Source of the DNA: an uncultured Comamonas sp.
GTDB lineage: Bacteria > Pseudomonadota > Gammaproteobacteria > Burkholderiales > Burkholderiaceae_C
Length of the DNA stretch: 64,000 nucleotides
Assembly: GCA_947306475.1 (NCBI GenBank)
Contig: CAMZGS010000006.1
Coordinates: 75,001-139,000, forward strand
Reading direction: 5' to 3'
Both the position numbers and the translations under genes were made by a program. This document shows positions 43,895 to 52,606 of this stretch, piece by piece. The notes under the pieces are model-generated. The model was not told the origin of the DNA. It saw only the letters and a program-made list of their open reading frames with translations, and did not search any database. The number at the start of each line of letters is the position of its first letter. The first letter of the stretch is position 1.

Positions 43895-44518
43895 TCAATG
43901 GATGAACAGCAGGGCCAGCACCGCTGGCACCAGCAGGCCCAGGCCCAGTACGGGCCAGGCCATGGGGCGGTTTTTGGCATGCAGGTACAGGATGCCCAGC
44001 CCGGTGATGCAAAACACCAGGCAGGCGGCGGCAAACAGGTCAATGAACCAGCGCCAGGCCGCACCGGTGTTGCGGCCCTTGTGCAGGTCGTTGAAGTAGG
44101 AGACCCAGCCCCGGTCGGTGCGCTCGTACTCGGCCTGGCCATCGGGCAGGCTGATGCGCAGCCACGCATCGCCGCCGGGGCGCGGCAGGGACAGATAAAT
44201 TTCGTCTTCGGAGAACTCGGCCTCGCGCCCGGCGGTGGAGATGCGCCAGGTGCTGTCCAGCCACTGGCTTAAAGCCGCTGGCAGTGGCGCGTTATTGGCC
44301 TGGGTGGGTAAATCGGCCAGCAGCTGCTGGGGCACTTGCGCTTGCAGTTGGGTGACTTGGGGCTGGCCCTCAATGTCGCCCGCGTGGTTGAGCGTAAAGC
44401 CGGTGATGGTGAACAGCAGCATGGCCACCAGGCTCAGGGTGGCACTCACCCAATGCCATTGGTGCAAGGTTTTGAGCCAGCGGGCGCGCTTCTGTGGCGC
44501 AGCGGGGGAAGAGGTCAT
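43895..44518 (-). CDS. PepSY-associated transmembrane protein
   Basis: A 207-residue inner-membrane protein. TM1 (about 22-44) follows KTLHQWHWVSA, the PepSY-TM signature with paired histidines; a periplasmic PepSY domain carries WRISTAGREAEFSEDEIYLSL and YFNDLHKGRNTG; two more helices end the protein (about 160-205). Such proteins often act as reductase or electron-transfer partners of TonB-dependent iron uptake. It is first in the five-gene minus-strand cluster, with a palindrome 60 bases upstream. Confidence 0.9.
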   Translation of the reverse strand: MTSSPAAPQKRARWLKTLHQWHWVSATLSLVAMLLFTITGFTLNHAGDIEGQPQVTQLQAQVPQQLLADLPTQANNAPLPAALSQWLDSTWRISTAGREAEFSEDEIYLSLPRPGGDAWLRISLPDGQAEYERTDRGWVSYFNDLHKGRNTGAAWRWFIDLFAAACLVFCITGLGILYLHAKNRPMAWPVLGLGLLVPAVLALLFIH

Positions 44519-44578
44519 GCCAGACGAACAACCAGAAAAGGGGGAAGGAGCAGGGAAGAACGCCGATTCTATCTAGCT

Positions 44579-44599
44579 AAATGAGATTTAATCTTATTT
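44579..44599. promoter_or_regulatory. Fur-like palindrome upstream of the PepSY-ApbE cluster
   Basis: Arms AAATGAGAT and ATCTTATTT, separated by TTA, form a near-perfect AT-rich palindrome (one mismatch) in otherwise GC-rich DNA. It lies 60 bases before the PepSY gene and about 107 bases before the divergent nagZ. Size and composition fit a Fur-type operator. That Fur binds is inference from this and from the iron-related gene families. Confidence 0.5.
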
Positions 44600-44705
44600 A
44601 CAAGAACTTTACGCAAATGCGCGCCGCCTGCGCTCTGCGTGCCCTGACTTACCATTGCCGACCTTGCCCGCCGTGGGCAGTTTTTCCGGCTTTTTGTCTC
44701 TGTTT

Positions 44706-45782
44706 ATGACCGCTTTGAACCACGCCCCCCTGGTGATCGATATTGCTGGCACCACCCTGACCGATGTGGATCGCCAGCGCCTGGCCCACCCCCTGGTGGG
44801 CGGCATGATCCTGTTTGGCCGCAACTGGCAGGATCGTGTGCAGCTCACCGCCCTGTGTGCCGACATCCACGCCCTGCGCCCCGACCTGCTGATCTGCGTG
44901 GACCACGAGGGCGGGCGCGTGCAGCGCTTTCGCACCGATGGCTTCACCCACCTGCCGCCCATGCGCACCCTGGGCCGGCTGTGGACGCAGGACAACCCGC
45001 AGCGCGCCATGCAGGCGGCGCTGGCCTGCGGCTATGTGCTGGCCGCAGAGCTGCGCGCCTGCGGTGTGGATCTGAGCTTCACCCCGGTGCTGGATCTGGA
45101 CTGGGGCAGAAGCGACGTCATCGGCGACCGCAGCTTTGAGCGCGATGCGCGCATCGTCGCCAGCCTGGCGCAAAGCCTGATGCATGGCCTGTTGCAGGCG
45201 GGCATGGCGCACTGCGGCAAGCATTTTCCGGGGCATGGCTTTGCGCAGGCCGATTCGCACGTCGATGTGCCGGTGGACGAGCGCAGCCTGCAGGACATCC
45301 TGGCCGAAGACGCCGCGCCCTATCCGTGGCTGGCGCCGGTGCTCGCTTCGGTGATGCCTGCGCACATCATTTATCCGCAAGTCGATAGCCGCCCGGCGGG
45401 TTTCAGCCAGCGCTGGCTGCAGGACATCCTGCGCGCGCAGCTGGGCTTTGAGGGCGTGATCTTCAGCGACGACCTGAGCATGGAAGGCGCGCGCTTTATC
45501 GATGGCCAGCAAGTCAGCTACACCGAAGCTGCGCTGGCGGCGCTGCATGCCGGTTGCGACATGGTGCTGCTGTGCAACCAGAGCGTGGGCGAGGGCAAGG
45601 CGGTGGATGAGCTGATTGCCGGCCTGCAGGCGGCGCGCGACAGCGGCCAGTGGCAGCCGCAGCCCGCCAGCTCCCAGCGCATCGCGCGCCTGCTGCCTGC
45701 GCAGCCCGCGCCCGACTGGCAGCAGTTGCAGCAGGACGCCTTCTACCAGCGCGCCCTGGGTCTGTTGCCCCAGTGCGACTGA
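44706..45782 (+). CDS. nagZ: Beta-N-acetylhexosaminidase NagZ
   Basis: Cytoplasmic glycoside hydrolase family 3 enzyme that removes GlcNAc from recycled anhydro-muropeptides; 358 residues. Conserved: [35 protein letters not shown], the KHFPGHG motif ([16 protein letters not shown]) holding the acid/base histidine, and the nucleophile aspartate in [15 protein letters not shown] at 44706 precedes [16 protein letters not shown]. It is commonly next to acpS in related genomes; here the reverse cluster separates them. Confidence 0.96.
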   Translation: MTALNHAPLVIDIAGTTLTDVDRQRLAHPLVGGMILFGRNWQDRVQLTALCADIHALRPDLLICVDHEGGRVQRFRTDGFTHLPPMRTLGRLWTQDNPQRAMQAALACGYVLAAELRACGVDLSFTPVLDLDWGRSDVIGDRSFERDARIVASLAQSLMHGLLQAGMAHCGKHFPGHGFAQADSHVDVPVDERSLQDILAEDAAPYPWLAPVLASVMPAHIIYPQVDSRPAGFSQRWLQDILRAQLGFEGVIFSDDLSMEGARFIDGQQVSYTEAALAALHAGCDMVLLCNQSVGEGKAVDELIAGLQAARDSGQWQPQPASSQRIARLLPAQPAPDWQQLQQDAFYQRALGLLPQCD

Positions 45783-45795
45783 ATGATGAATAAAA

Positions 45796-45835
45796 ACCGC
45801 GTTTTCCCCTTGCTGGGCAAGCGCTGACAGCTATT
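45796..45835. repeat. Comamonadaceae-type short interspersed repeat, copy 2 (inverted)
   Basis: On the minus strand this reads AATAGCTGTCAGCGCTTGCC and continues to a CGCGG end, sharing the AATAGCTG..GCGCT core with 8333-8376. It fills the gap between nagZ and the phosphofructokinase gene. A similar but weaker AATAGCTTC segment lies near 54334. Confidence 0.45.
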
Positions 45836-45854
45836 GCATTTGAGGGATTCAAAC

Positions 45855-46952
45855 ATGCACAACAACCTGAAGGTGGGCATTCTGACCGGCGGTGGCGACT
45901 GCCCGGGTCTGAACGCCGTGATCCGCGCAGTGACCAAATCGCTGATTCACCACGGCCGCTGCCAGGTCTGGGGCATTGCCGATGGTTTTGAGGGCTTGAT
46001 GGGCGCGCAGCCGCGTGCCTGGGCGCTGGACTGGGAGGGGGTCTCGGGCATCCTGCACCAGGGCGGCACGATCCTGGGTACCAGCAACAGCGCCAATCCA
46101 CTCAAGGACGCCGCCACCCTGGCGCAGGTCCAGGCCAATGTGCAGGCCCTGGGGCTGGATGTGGTGGTGGCCATCGGCGGCGACGGCACCATGAGCCTGG
46201 CACATGGCGTGGCGCAGGCCACCGGCATCCAGTGTGTGGGGGTGCCCAAGACCATCGACAACGACATTGCCCATTGCGAGCGCAGCTTTGGCTTTGACAC
46301 GGCTGTGGCCACCGCCACCGAGGCGCTGCGCCGCGTGGAAAACACCGGCAACAGCCACCACCGCGTGATGATCGTGGAGACCATGGGCCGTCACGCCGGC
46401 TGGCTGGCGCTGGAGGCCGGCCTGGCCGGGGCGGCCGACATCATCCTGCTGCCCGAGATCGACTACGACCTGCAGGTCATTGCCCAGGTGTGCCGCCAGC
46501 GCGAGCGGCGCCAGCGCTACACCATCATCTGCATGGGCGAGGGGGCCAAGCCCCAGGGCGGCGCACAGACCGTGCAGGCGCATGTGGAGGGCAGCCCCGA
46601 CCCGGTGCGCCTGGGCGGCGTCGGGCACGTCCTGCGGTTGCAGCTGCAGCCATTGCTTGGCAGCGAAGTGCGCACCACGGTGCTGGGCCATGTGCAGCGC
46701 GGTGGTGACCCGACGCCTTACGACCGCGTGCTGGCCTCACGCTACGGGCACAAGGCCGCGCAGCTGGTGCTGAGCGGGCAGTTTGGCCACATGGTGACCT
46801 TGCAGAACGGCCAGATCGGCAGCGTGCCCATGGCCCAGGTGGCCAACACCCAGCGCAAGGTGCCGCTGGACCATGAACTGCTGGTGATGGCGCGCGACAT
46901 TGGCATTTGTCTGGGCGATGGCAAGGGGCCGGACAGCGCCACCTGGGTGTGA
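45855..46952 (+). CDS. 6-phosphofructokinase, mixed-signature type
   Basis: A 365-residue PfkA-superfamily kinase. Phosphorylates fructose 6-phosphate, committing it to glycolysis. Active-site stretches are ILTGGGDCPGLNAVIRA (9-25), AIGGDGTMSLAHG (107-119), PKTIDNDIAHCERSFGFDTA, IVETMGRHAGWLA and MGEGAKP, with LGHVQRGGDPTPYDR. GGDG has the glycine typical of ATP enzymes, while PKTIDND has the lysine typical of PPi enzymes, as in the Amycolatopsis group. The phosphoryl donor therefore cannot be read from sequence alone. ATG at 45855 begins MHNNLKVGILTGGGD. It appears monocistronic. Confidence 0.93.
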   Translation: MHNNLKVGILTGGGDCPGLNAVIRAVTKSLIHHGRCQVWGIADGFEGLMGAQPRAWALDWEGVSGILHQGGTILGTSNSANPLKDAATLAQVQANVQALGLDVVVAIGGDGTMSLAHGVAQATGIQCVGVPKTIDNDIAHCERSFGFDTAVATATEALRRVENTGNSHHRVMIVETMGRHAGWLALEAGLAGAADIILLPEIDYDLQVIAQVCRQRERRQRYTIICMGEGAKPQGGAQTVQAHVEGSPDPVRLGGVGHVLRLQLQPLLGSEVRTTVLGHVQRGGDPTPYDRVLASRYGHKAAQLVLSGQFGHMVTLQNGQIGSVPMAQVANTQRKVPLDHELLVMARDIGICLGDGKGPDSATWV

Positions 46953-47020
46953 AGACTGTCGGCGGGGAAGCCGCCGGAGGGTTAGGAAAAATTAATATGG
47001 TTCCATGAAAATTTTTGATA

Positions 47021-47047
47021 GATTGTTCAATTAATATTTGCCGAAAT
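47021..47047 (+). promoter_or_regulatory. Weak sigma-28-like promoter upstream of chemoreceptor 3
   Basis: GATTGTTC, an 11-base spacer, then GCCGAAAT, compared with consensus TAAAGTTT-N11-GCCGATAA: 4 of 8 and 6 of 8 matches. The spacing is exact and the position (about 45 bases before the GTG) is right for a flagellar-regulon gene, but the -35 match is poor. Confidence 0.3.
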
Positions 47048-47089
47048 CAGTCCCTTTGTTACTGCTTTTGCTCGATTGAGGAATCCACT

Positions 47090-48943
47090 GTGCATCTGCG
47101 CGATCTTTCCGTTTCCAAAAAAATCTGGCTGTTGCTTTTGCTGGTAGTGGCCTTGTTGGTAGGTACGTCGGCCGGCTTGATGATGTACATGAGCCGTGTG
47201 GCGCAAGAGGTCGAGCGGCAGACGCGGGAGTACGACCGCCGCATTCTGCAGGCCGTGCAATGGCGGGGGGTGGTGGAACTGGCCGGCAGCCACATCGTGG
47301 CCGCCAGCATGAGCAGCGAGCCGCACGTCTCGGAGGCCCTGATGGACAAGCAGGCCGGCTACTCGCGCCAGTCGAGCCAGTTGCAAAAGGATCTGGACGA
47401 ATCGCTCAAGGCGCCGGATGCGCGCAGGCAGCTGGGCGTGGTCGTGGCGGCGCGTGAGAAGGCTCTGGCCGCAACGGCCAGGATCCGCGACTTTCGCAGT
47501 CAGGGTGAGCATGCTGCCGCCCAGGCCGTGGTGCAGACCGATCTGAAGCAGGCCGTGGATGAGCTGGTGCAGGCTGTGCAGGGGCTGGTGACCGTGCAGA
47601 CCCGGCTGCGTGACCAGGTTGTGCAGGCAGGCGAGGCTGCCAGTCGCAATGCGCTGCTTGTGGGCGGGGTGGTGGTGCTGGCCGTGGTGCTTGTCTCCCT
47701 GCTGCTGTCGCAACTGGTGGTGCGCCAGATCACCCAGCCGCTGGGGCGCGCCGTGTCTCTGGCCGACACCATCGCCGCTGGCGACCTGACCTCGCAGGTG
47801 CAGGAAGATCGCCGTGACGAGCTGGGCCAGTTGCTGCGCAGCCTCAACACCATGGCCGCCAGGCTGCGCCAGGTGGTCAGCGAAGTGCGCAGCGGGGTGG
47901 ATGCCGTGACCAGCGCTGCCGGAGAAATCGCCAGCGGCAACCACGACCTGTCGTCGCGCACCGAGCAGACCGCGGCCAGCCTGGAGGAAACGGCCGCCAG
48001 CATGGAGCAGCTCACGGCCACCGTGACGCAAAGCGCCGACACCGCCCGTCAGGCCAACCAGCTGGCCAGCACCGCCGCCCAGGCGGCCGAGCGGGGCGGC
48101 TCGGTGGTGGAACAGGTGGTGCACAGCATGCAGAGCATCACCGAGTCCAGCCGCAAGATTGGCGACATCATCGGCGTGATCGACAGCATCGCCTTCCAGA
48201 CCAACATCCTGGCGCTGAACGCGGCCGTGGAAGCAGCGCGCGCCGGTGAGCAGGGCCGTGGCTTTGCTGTGGTGGCTGGTGAAGTGCGTTCGCTGGCGCA
48301 GCGCAGTGCCGAAGCGGCCAAGGAGATCAAGGCCTTGATCACCACCAGCGTGCAGAACGTCGAAGCGGGCAGCCAGCAGGTGGAGCAGGCCGGCCAAAGC
48401 ATGCAGGACATTGTCAGCAGCGTGCGCCGCGTCAGCGACCTGATTGGCGAGATCACCGCTTCCAGCCTGGAGCAGCGCGACGGCATTGGCCAGGTGAACC
48501 AGGCGGTGGCCAATCTGGACCAGATGACGCAGCAGAACGCTGCCCTGGTGGAAGAAGCCAGCGCCGCCGCTGGTGCCATGCATGAGCAGGCGCAACGGCT
48601 GGCGCAGGTGGTGTCGGTGTTCCAGATCGGTCAGCAGCATGCTGCTGCCGCTTCGCGTACGCCCCCCCGCGCCGCGGTTGTGCCATCCGCCGCCACCCCC
48701 AAGGTGGCAGCGCCTGCTGCGGCCCCTACGGCTGCCTCTACCACAGCAGCCAGGCCCGCTTTGGCTGCTGCCCGCTCCACGCCGGCAGCCGGGGCAGCCC
48801 CTGCATCGGCAGCAGCACCGGCCACCGCCAAAAAGGCTGCGCCAGCCGCCGCGGCACCCAAGCTTGCGCCACCGGCAGCACCGGCAGCACCGGCAGCACC
48901 GGCCAGCGCAGCCGGCTCGGACGACGACTGGGAAACCTTCTAA
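47090..48943 (+). CDS. Methyl-accepting chemotaxis protein 3
   Basis: A class I chemoreceptor of about 617 residues: TM1 (about 9-30), periplasmic helical domain, TM2 (about 190-212), HAMP and a signalling domain with [21 protein letters not shown]. An unusually long Ala/Pro-rich linker with [10 protein letters not shown] repeats leads to the CheR/CheB docking end [11 protein letters not shown] at 47090 is chosen because GAGGAA lies 7 bases upstream and the TM1 position fits. From about 48150 to 48570 its DNA is almost identical to receptors 1 and 2, some 25-27 kb away. Confidence 0.94.
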   Translation: MHLRDLSVSKKIWLLLLLVVALLVGTSAGLMMYMSRVAQEVERQTREYDRRILQAVQWRGVVELAGSHIVAASMSSEPHVSEALMDKQAGYSRQSSQLQKDLDESLKAPDARRQLGVVVAAREKALAATARIRDFRSQGEHAAAQAVVQTDLKQAVDELVQAVQGLVTVQTRLRDQVVQAGEAASRNALLVGGVVVLAVVLVSLLLSQLVVRQITQPLGRAVSLADTIAAGDLTSQVQEDRRDELGQLLRSLNTMAARLRQVVSEVRSGVDAVTSAAGEIASGNHDLSSRTEQTAASLEETAASMEQLTATVTQSADTARQANQLASTAAQAAERGGSVVEQVVHSMQSITESSRKIGDIIGVIDSIAFQTNILALNAAVEAARAGEQGRGFAVVAGEVRSLAQRSAEAAKEIKALITTSVQNVEAGSQQVEQAGQSMQDIVSSVRRVSDLIGEITASSLEQRDGIGQVNQAVANLDQMTQQNAALVEEASAAAGAMHEQAQRLAQVVSVFQIGQQHAAAASRTPPRAAVVPSAATPKVAAPAAAPTAASTTAARPALAAARSTPAAGAAPASAAAPATAKKAAPAAAAPKLAPPAAPAAPAAPASAAGSDDDWETF

Positions 48944-49040
48944 TCGCCTCTGACTTGACTGTCCGGCTGGGTGGCGGGACGTTACAGTAAGGGGCGCTCT
49001 GTTGCAGCGCAAAAAACTTTTGCCCAATAAGGTTGTTCCC

Positions 49041-51728
49041 ATGGACAAGCACTACCTCACGCCCCTGTTCGCCCCCCAGTCCATCATCGTGCTGGCCGAT
49101 GCCCAGGAGTCTGCTGCGGCCACGGCGTCTTACACCCAGTCGTTGCACGAGATGCTGTGCGCCCAGCGCTTTAGCGGCAAGCTCACTTTCATTGATCCGC
49201 AGATCAGCGGCACCCTGGCCGATCTGGCCCAGGCCAAGGCCGATCTGGCCATCATTGCCGTGCCCCAGGAGGCGCAGCTGGCCTCGCTGGAGCTGGTGGG
49301 CCGCATTGGCTGCCCCACGGCAATGATCATCTCCAGCGGTGTGGACGCCGACCACGCACGCCGGCTGCATCAGGCGGCGGTGCATGCCGGGGTGCATCTG
49401 CTCGGCCCCAATTCGCTGGGCATACAACGCCCCAGTCTGCTGCTCAATGCCGGGGTGATGGGGCCGCTGGCCAAGGATGGCTCGCTGGCGCTGGTCAGCC
49501 AGTCGGGGGCGCTGACCGCCTCCATCCTGGACTGGGCGGCCAACAACGGCGTGGGCTTCTCGTCCGTGATCTCCCTGGGGCCGCACACCAGCCTGGGCCT
49601 GCCCGAGGCGCTGGACTTCCTGGCCAACGACGGGCGCACGCAAAGCATCGTGGTCTATATGGAGGGCATCCAGAACGCGCGCAAGTTCATGAGCGCTCTG
49701 CGTTCGGCCGCTGGCGCCAAGCCGGTGGTGGTGCTCAAGGCCGGGCGCAAGCCCGCCAGCTCGGCCGCAGCGCTCACCCACAGCGCAGCCATTGTGGGCA
49801 GCGACGATGTGTTCGATGCCGTGTTGCGTCGTGCTGGTGCGGTGCGGGTGCGCTCGTTCGTGGAGCTGTTTTCTGCGGCCAAGTGCCTGGCTTCGCGCTT
49901 CCGTCCTGTGAGCAAGCGCCTGGCCATCATTGCCAATGGCGGCGGCCCCGGCGTGCTGGCTGCCGACTGGGCCAGCGAGCTGGACCTGGAGCTGGGGCAT
50001 CTGGCGCCGGAAACCGCTGCCGCTCTGGCCGAGAAGCTGCCCGAGCGCGCCAGCCTGAGCGAACTGATGGACCTGACCGAGGCCGCCCAGCCCGAGCATT
50101 ACCGGCTGGCGATCGAGGCCGCCCTCAACGACCACCAGATTGGTGGCCTGCTGGTCATGTTTGCCCCGCGTCCTGGTGTCGATGGCACCGCGGTGGCCGA
50201 GGTGGTGGCCGACGTCAAGCGCCGCGCAGCCAAGCCGCTGCTCACCTGCTGGATGGGCGACAGCTCCGTGGGCGAAGGGCGCGCAGTGCTGCGCAAGGCC
50301 CTGATTCCGACCTTCCGCACGCCCGAGGCGGCGGTAGGTGCCTTCAGCAATATCGCTCAGTTCACGCAGAACCAGCAGCTGCTGCAACAAACGCCGCCGC
50401 CGCTGTCCACGCTGGCCAAGCCGGACATTGCCGGCGCGCGTCTGGTGATCGAGAGCGTGCTGGCCGAGCGCCGCAATGTGCTCACGGAAATGGAATCCAA
50501 GACGCTGCTGGCGGCCTTCCACATTCCGGTCACGCGCACGCTGCTGGCACGCAATGCGCACGAGGCGATGATGATTGCCACGCAGCAGGGCTTTCCGGTG
50601 GCGCTGAAGATCGACTCGCCGGACATTGCGCACAAGTCCGACGTGGGCGGTGTGGCGCTGAACCTGCACAACGGCGAGGCGGTGCGCAACGCCTTCAACG
50701 ACATGATGCAGCGCGTCAAACGCATCCGGCCCGATGCGCGCATCAACGGCATCACGGTGCAGAACATGGCACGCTCGCGCCGTGGTCGTGAAATCTGCAT
50801 CGGCCTGGTGAGCGACGATCCGTTTGGCCCGGTGATCACCTTTGGTGCCGGTGGCACCATGATCGAGCTGATCCAGGACCGTGCCATGGAGCTGCCGCCG
50901 CTCAACCAGTTCCTGGCGCGCCGCCTGATGGAGCGCTCGCGCGTGTTCGAAACCCTGGGCGAGTGGCGCGGTGCCTCGCCCGTGGACATGGAGGCGCTGG
51001 AGCACGTGCTGCTGCGCGTCTCGGAAATGGTCTGCGCCTTGCCGCAGCTGCGCCAGATGGACATCAACCCCCTGATCGTCGATGAAAACGGTGCCGTGGC
51101 CGTCGATGCGCGCATGGTGGTGGCCGAGCAGGGCCAGAACCAGCTGGGCCAGGGCAAGTATGGCCACCTGTCCATCCTGCCTTATCCGGCGCGCTACGAG
51201 CAGCTGTGGCCGATGCGCGATGGCGGCGAGTACCTGGTGCGCCCGATCCGCCCCGACGATGCGCAGATGCTGCAGAACATGGTCAAGAACCTGTCGCCGC
51301 AAAGCCGCTATTTCCGCTTTGTCTCGCAACTGGCCGAACTGCCCCCGGCCATGCTGGCGCGCTTTACCTTGATCGACTACGACCGCGAAATGGCGCTGGT
51401 GGCCGTCAAGCAGGAGCGCGTGGTCGATGAGGAAGGCGAGGTCCAGGTCAAGGAACGCCTGCTGGGCGTCTCGCGCTACGTCACCAACCCGGACCGCAGC
51501 TCCTGCGAGTTCGCCCTGGTGGTGGCCGACGACATGGCCGGCCAGGGCCTGGGCTCGCGCCTGATGCTCAGCATCATGGAAGTGGCGCGCGACAAGGGTC
51601 TGGAGCAGATCGAGGGCCTGGTGCTGGCCAACAACCCGAACATGCTCAAGCTCATGCGCCGTCTGGGCTTTGAGATTCGCCCCTTCCCGGACGATCCGGA
51701 GTTTCGTCTGGTGGTGCATCCGCTGTAA
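49041..51728 (+). CDS. PatZ/Pat-type protein acyltransferase (CoA-ligase-like fused to GNAT)
   Basis: A 895-residue protein with the same order as E. coli PatZ: CoA-binding domain (about 1-130, LLGPNSLGIQRPS), succinyl-CoA-ligase-like domain (about 145-440, with VSQSGALTASILDWA), an ATP-grasp domain (about 475-700, with PVALKIDSPDIAHKSDVGGV) and a C-terminal GNAT acetyltransferase (about 735-895, RPIRPDDAQMLQNMV, acetyl-CoA loop MAGQGLGSRLM). Likely role: acetylation of lysines such as that of acetyl-CoA synthetase. A bare ADP-forming acyl-CoA ligase is excluded by the GNAT domain. ATG at 49041 begins MDKHYLTPLFAP. Confidence 0.92.
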   Translation: MDKHYLTPLFAPQSIIVLADAQESAAATASYTQSLHEMLCAQRFSGKLTFIDPQISGTLADLAQAKADLAIIAVPQEAQLASLELVGRIGCPTAMIISSGVDADHARRLHQAAVHAGVHLLGPNSLGIQRPSLLLNAGVMGPLAKDGSLALVSQSGALTASILDWAANNGVGFSSVISLGPHTSLGLPEALDFLANDGRTQSIVVYMEGIQNARKFMSALRSAAGAKPVVVLKAGRKPASSAAALTHSAAIVGSDDVFDAVLRRAGAVRVRSFVELFSAAKCLASRFRPVSKRLAIIANGGGPGVLAADWASELDLELGHLAPETAAALAEKLPERASLSELMDLTEAAQPEHYRLAIEAALNDHQIGGLLVMFAPRPGVDGTAVAEVVADVKRRAAKPLLTCWMGDSSVGEGRAVLRKALIPTFRTPEAAVGAFSNIAQFTQNQQLLQQTPPPLSTLAKPDIAGARLVIESVLAERRNVLTEMESKTLLAAFHIPVTRTLLARNAHEAMMIATQQGFPVALKIDSPDIAHKSDVGGVALNLHNGEAVRNAFNDMMQRVKRIRPDARINGITVQNMARSRRGREICIGLVSDDPFGPVITFGAGGTMIELIQDRAMELPPLNQFLARRLMERSRVFETLGEWRGASPVDMEALEHVLLRVSEMVCALPQLRQMDINPLIVDENGAVAVDARMVVAEQGQNQLGQGKYGHLSILPYPARYEQLWPMRDGGEYLVRPIRPDDAQMLQNMVKNLSPQSRYFRFVSQLAELPPAMLARFTLIDYDREMALVAVKQERVVDEEGEVQVKERLLGVSRYVTNPDRSSCEFALVVADDMAGQGLGSRLMLSIMEVARDKGLEQIEGLVLANNPNMLKLMRRLGFEIRPFPDDPEFRLVVHPL

Positions 51729-51754
51729 ACACCGCATTACCCACGCAGATGCGA

Positions 51755-51792
51755 CAACGCCCTGGCATGTATGCACGCATGCCAGGGCGTTG
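51755..51792. terminator. Perfect hairpin between the acyltransferase and mscS genes
   Basis: Perfect 15-base arms CAACGCCCTGGCATG / CATGCCAGGGCGTTG with an 8-base loop, in the gap between convergent genes. There is no T-run on either side, so it may act with Rho or as an RNA-stabilising hairpin rather than as an intrinsic terminator. Confidence 0.65.
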
Positions 51793-51822
51793 TATCTGGC
51801 GGACGGCGCCGCAGGGATGGGG

Positions 51823-52524
51823 TCAGGGGGCGGGGCTGGAGGGCGGTTCCTGCCGCGCAGTTGCGGGCAAGGCTGCAGGAACACTGGGTGCCGGCGTGCT
51901 GGCACTGGGTGCTGGTGCTGCAGGATGGAGCTTGCCCGCTGGCACGTCGGTGCCGGCGCGCCAGCGGCGCACCACACGCTGGAAGATCAGCGCATTGGGG
52001 ATTTGCACCAGGGCACCGGCGTTGGCCTCGGTCAGATCCTCCAGCGTGGTGTAGAGCAGGTTGATGTCCACCACCTTGCCCAGGGCGCCGGGTTTTTCAG
52101 CGTTGTCCAGCACCTCGATGTGGTCGCCCACGGTGAAGGGCCGCGAGGTCAGGATCAGAAACGCGCAGAACAGGTTGGACAGCACGCTCCAGGCCGCAAA
52201 AAACGCCACCGCGCCCACCGTGGCAAAGCCGGTGAAGGCCGACCACAGCACCGTGGCCGAGACGCCCAGACGCCCCAGCACCAGCAGCACTGCCCCGCTG
52301 ACGATCAGCCAGCGCAGCACCACGTTGATGGGCATGAGCAGCTCGTGCGGAAACTGGTAGTGCGTGCTGGCGCGACGCAGGATGCGTTGCAGCAGTCGGT
52401 GCAGCAGCCAGGCGCCCAGGACGATGAGTACGATTTGCAGCAGCGGAATCATCACGCCGAGCCACTCCTGTATCCACTCGGGCAGATGGGTGTGCCAGTT
52501 GCGCAGGCGTTGCATGAGGGTCAT
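51823..52524 (-). CDS. MscS-family small-conductance mechanosensitive channel
   Basis: A 233-residue inner-membrane channel. Three helices (about 22-45, 65-85, 90-118) are followed by the beta domain with SRPFTVGDHIEVL, the MscS signature, and VVDINLLYTTLEDLTEANAGALVQIPNALIF. The usual C-terminal alpha-beta domain is absent; instead a Pro/Ala-rich tail of about 40 residues ends the protein. This is shorter than E. coli MscS (286), so it is a minimal member. The pore helix Ala/Gly pattern is present (TGFATVGAVAFFAAW). It relieves hypo-osmotic stress in known homologues. Confidence 0.9.
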   Translation of the reverse strand: MTLMQRLRNWHTHLPEWIQEWLGVMIPLLQIVLIVLGAWLLHRLLQRILRRASTHYQFPHELLMPINVVLRWLIVSGAVLLVLGRLGVSATVLWSAFTGFATVGAVAFFAAWSVLSNLFCAFLILTSRPFTVGDHIEVLDNAEKPGALGKVVDINLLYTTLEDLTEANAGALVQIPNALIFQRVVRRWRAGTDVPAGKLHPAAPAPSASTPAPSVPAALPATARQEPPSSPAP

Positions 52525-52539
52525 AAGGGGTTTGCCATG

Positions 52540-52565
52540 AAAAAAAGGGCACTGTGCAGTGCCCC
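52540..52565 (-). terminator. Rho-independent terminator of lysS
   Basis: Arms GGGCACT / AGTGCCC with loop GTGC. On the minus strand the hairpin is followed by a T-run (AAAAAA at 52541-52546 on the given strand). It lies 41 bases past the lysS stop, just upstream of mscS. Confidence 0.9.
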
Positions 52566-52606
52566 TGGATGGTAACGAAAGCGCGGGGCGTGCCGCGCGC
52601 CTGTGC

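Noticed and set aside
47027-49048. Long minus-strand frame opposite chemoreceptor 3
   Set aside because: Antisense shadow of the receptor gene, with a low-complexity Gly/His/Cys-rich translation; similar shadows lie opposite receptors 1 and 2.
48738-51977. Very long minus-strand frame of over 1000 codons
   Set aside because: It mirrors the acyltransferase gene on the other strand; the translation is His/Gln/Arg-rich and has no family features.
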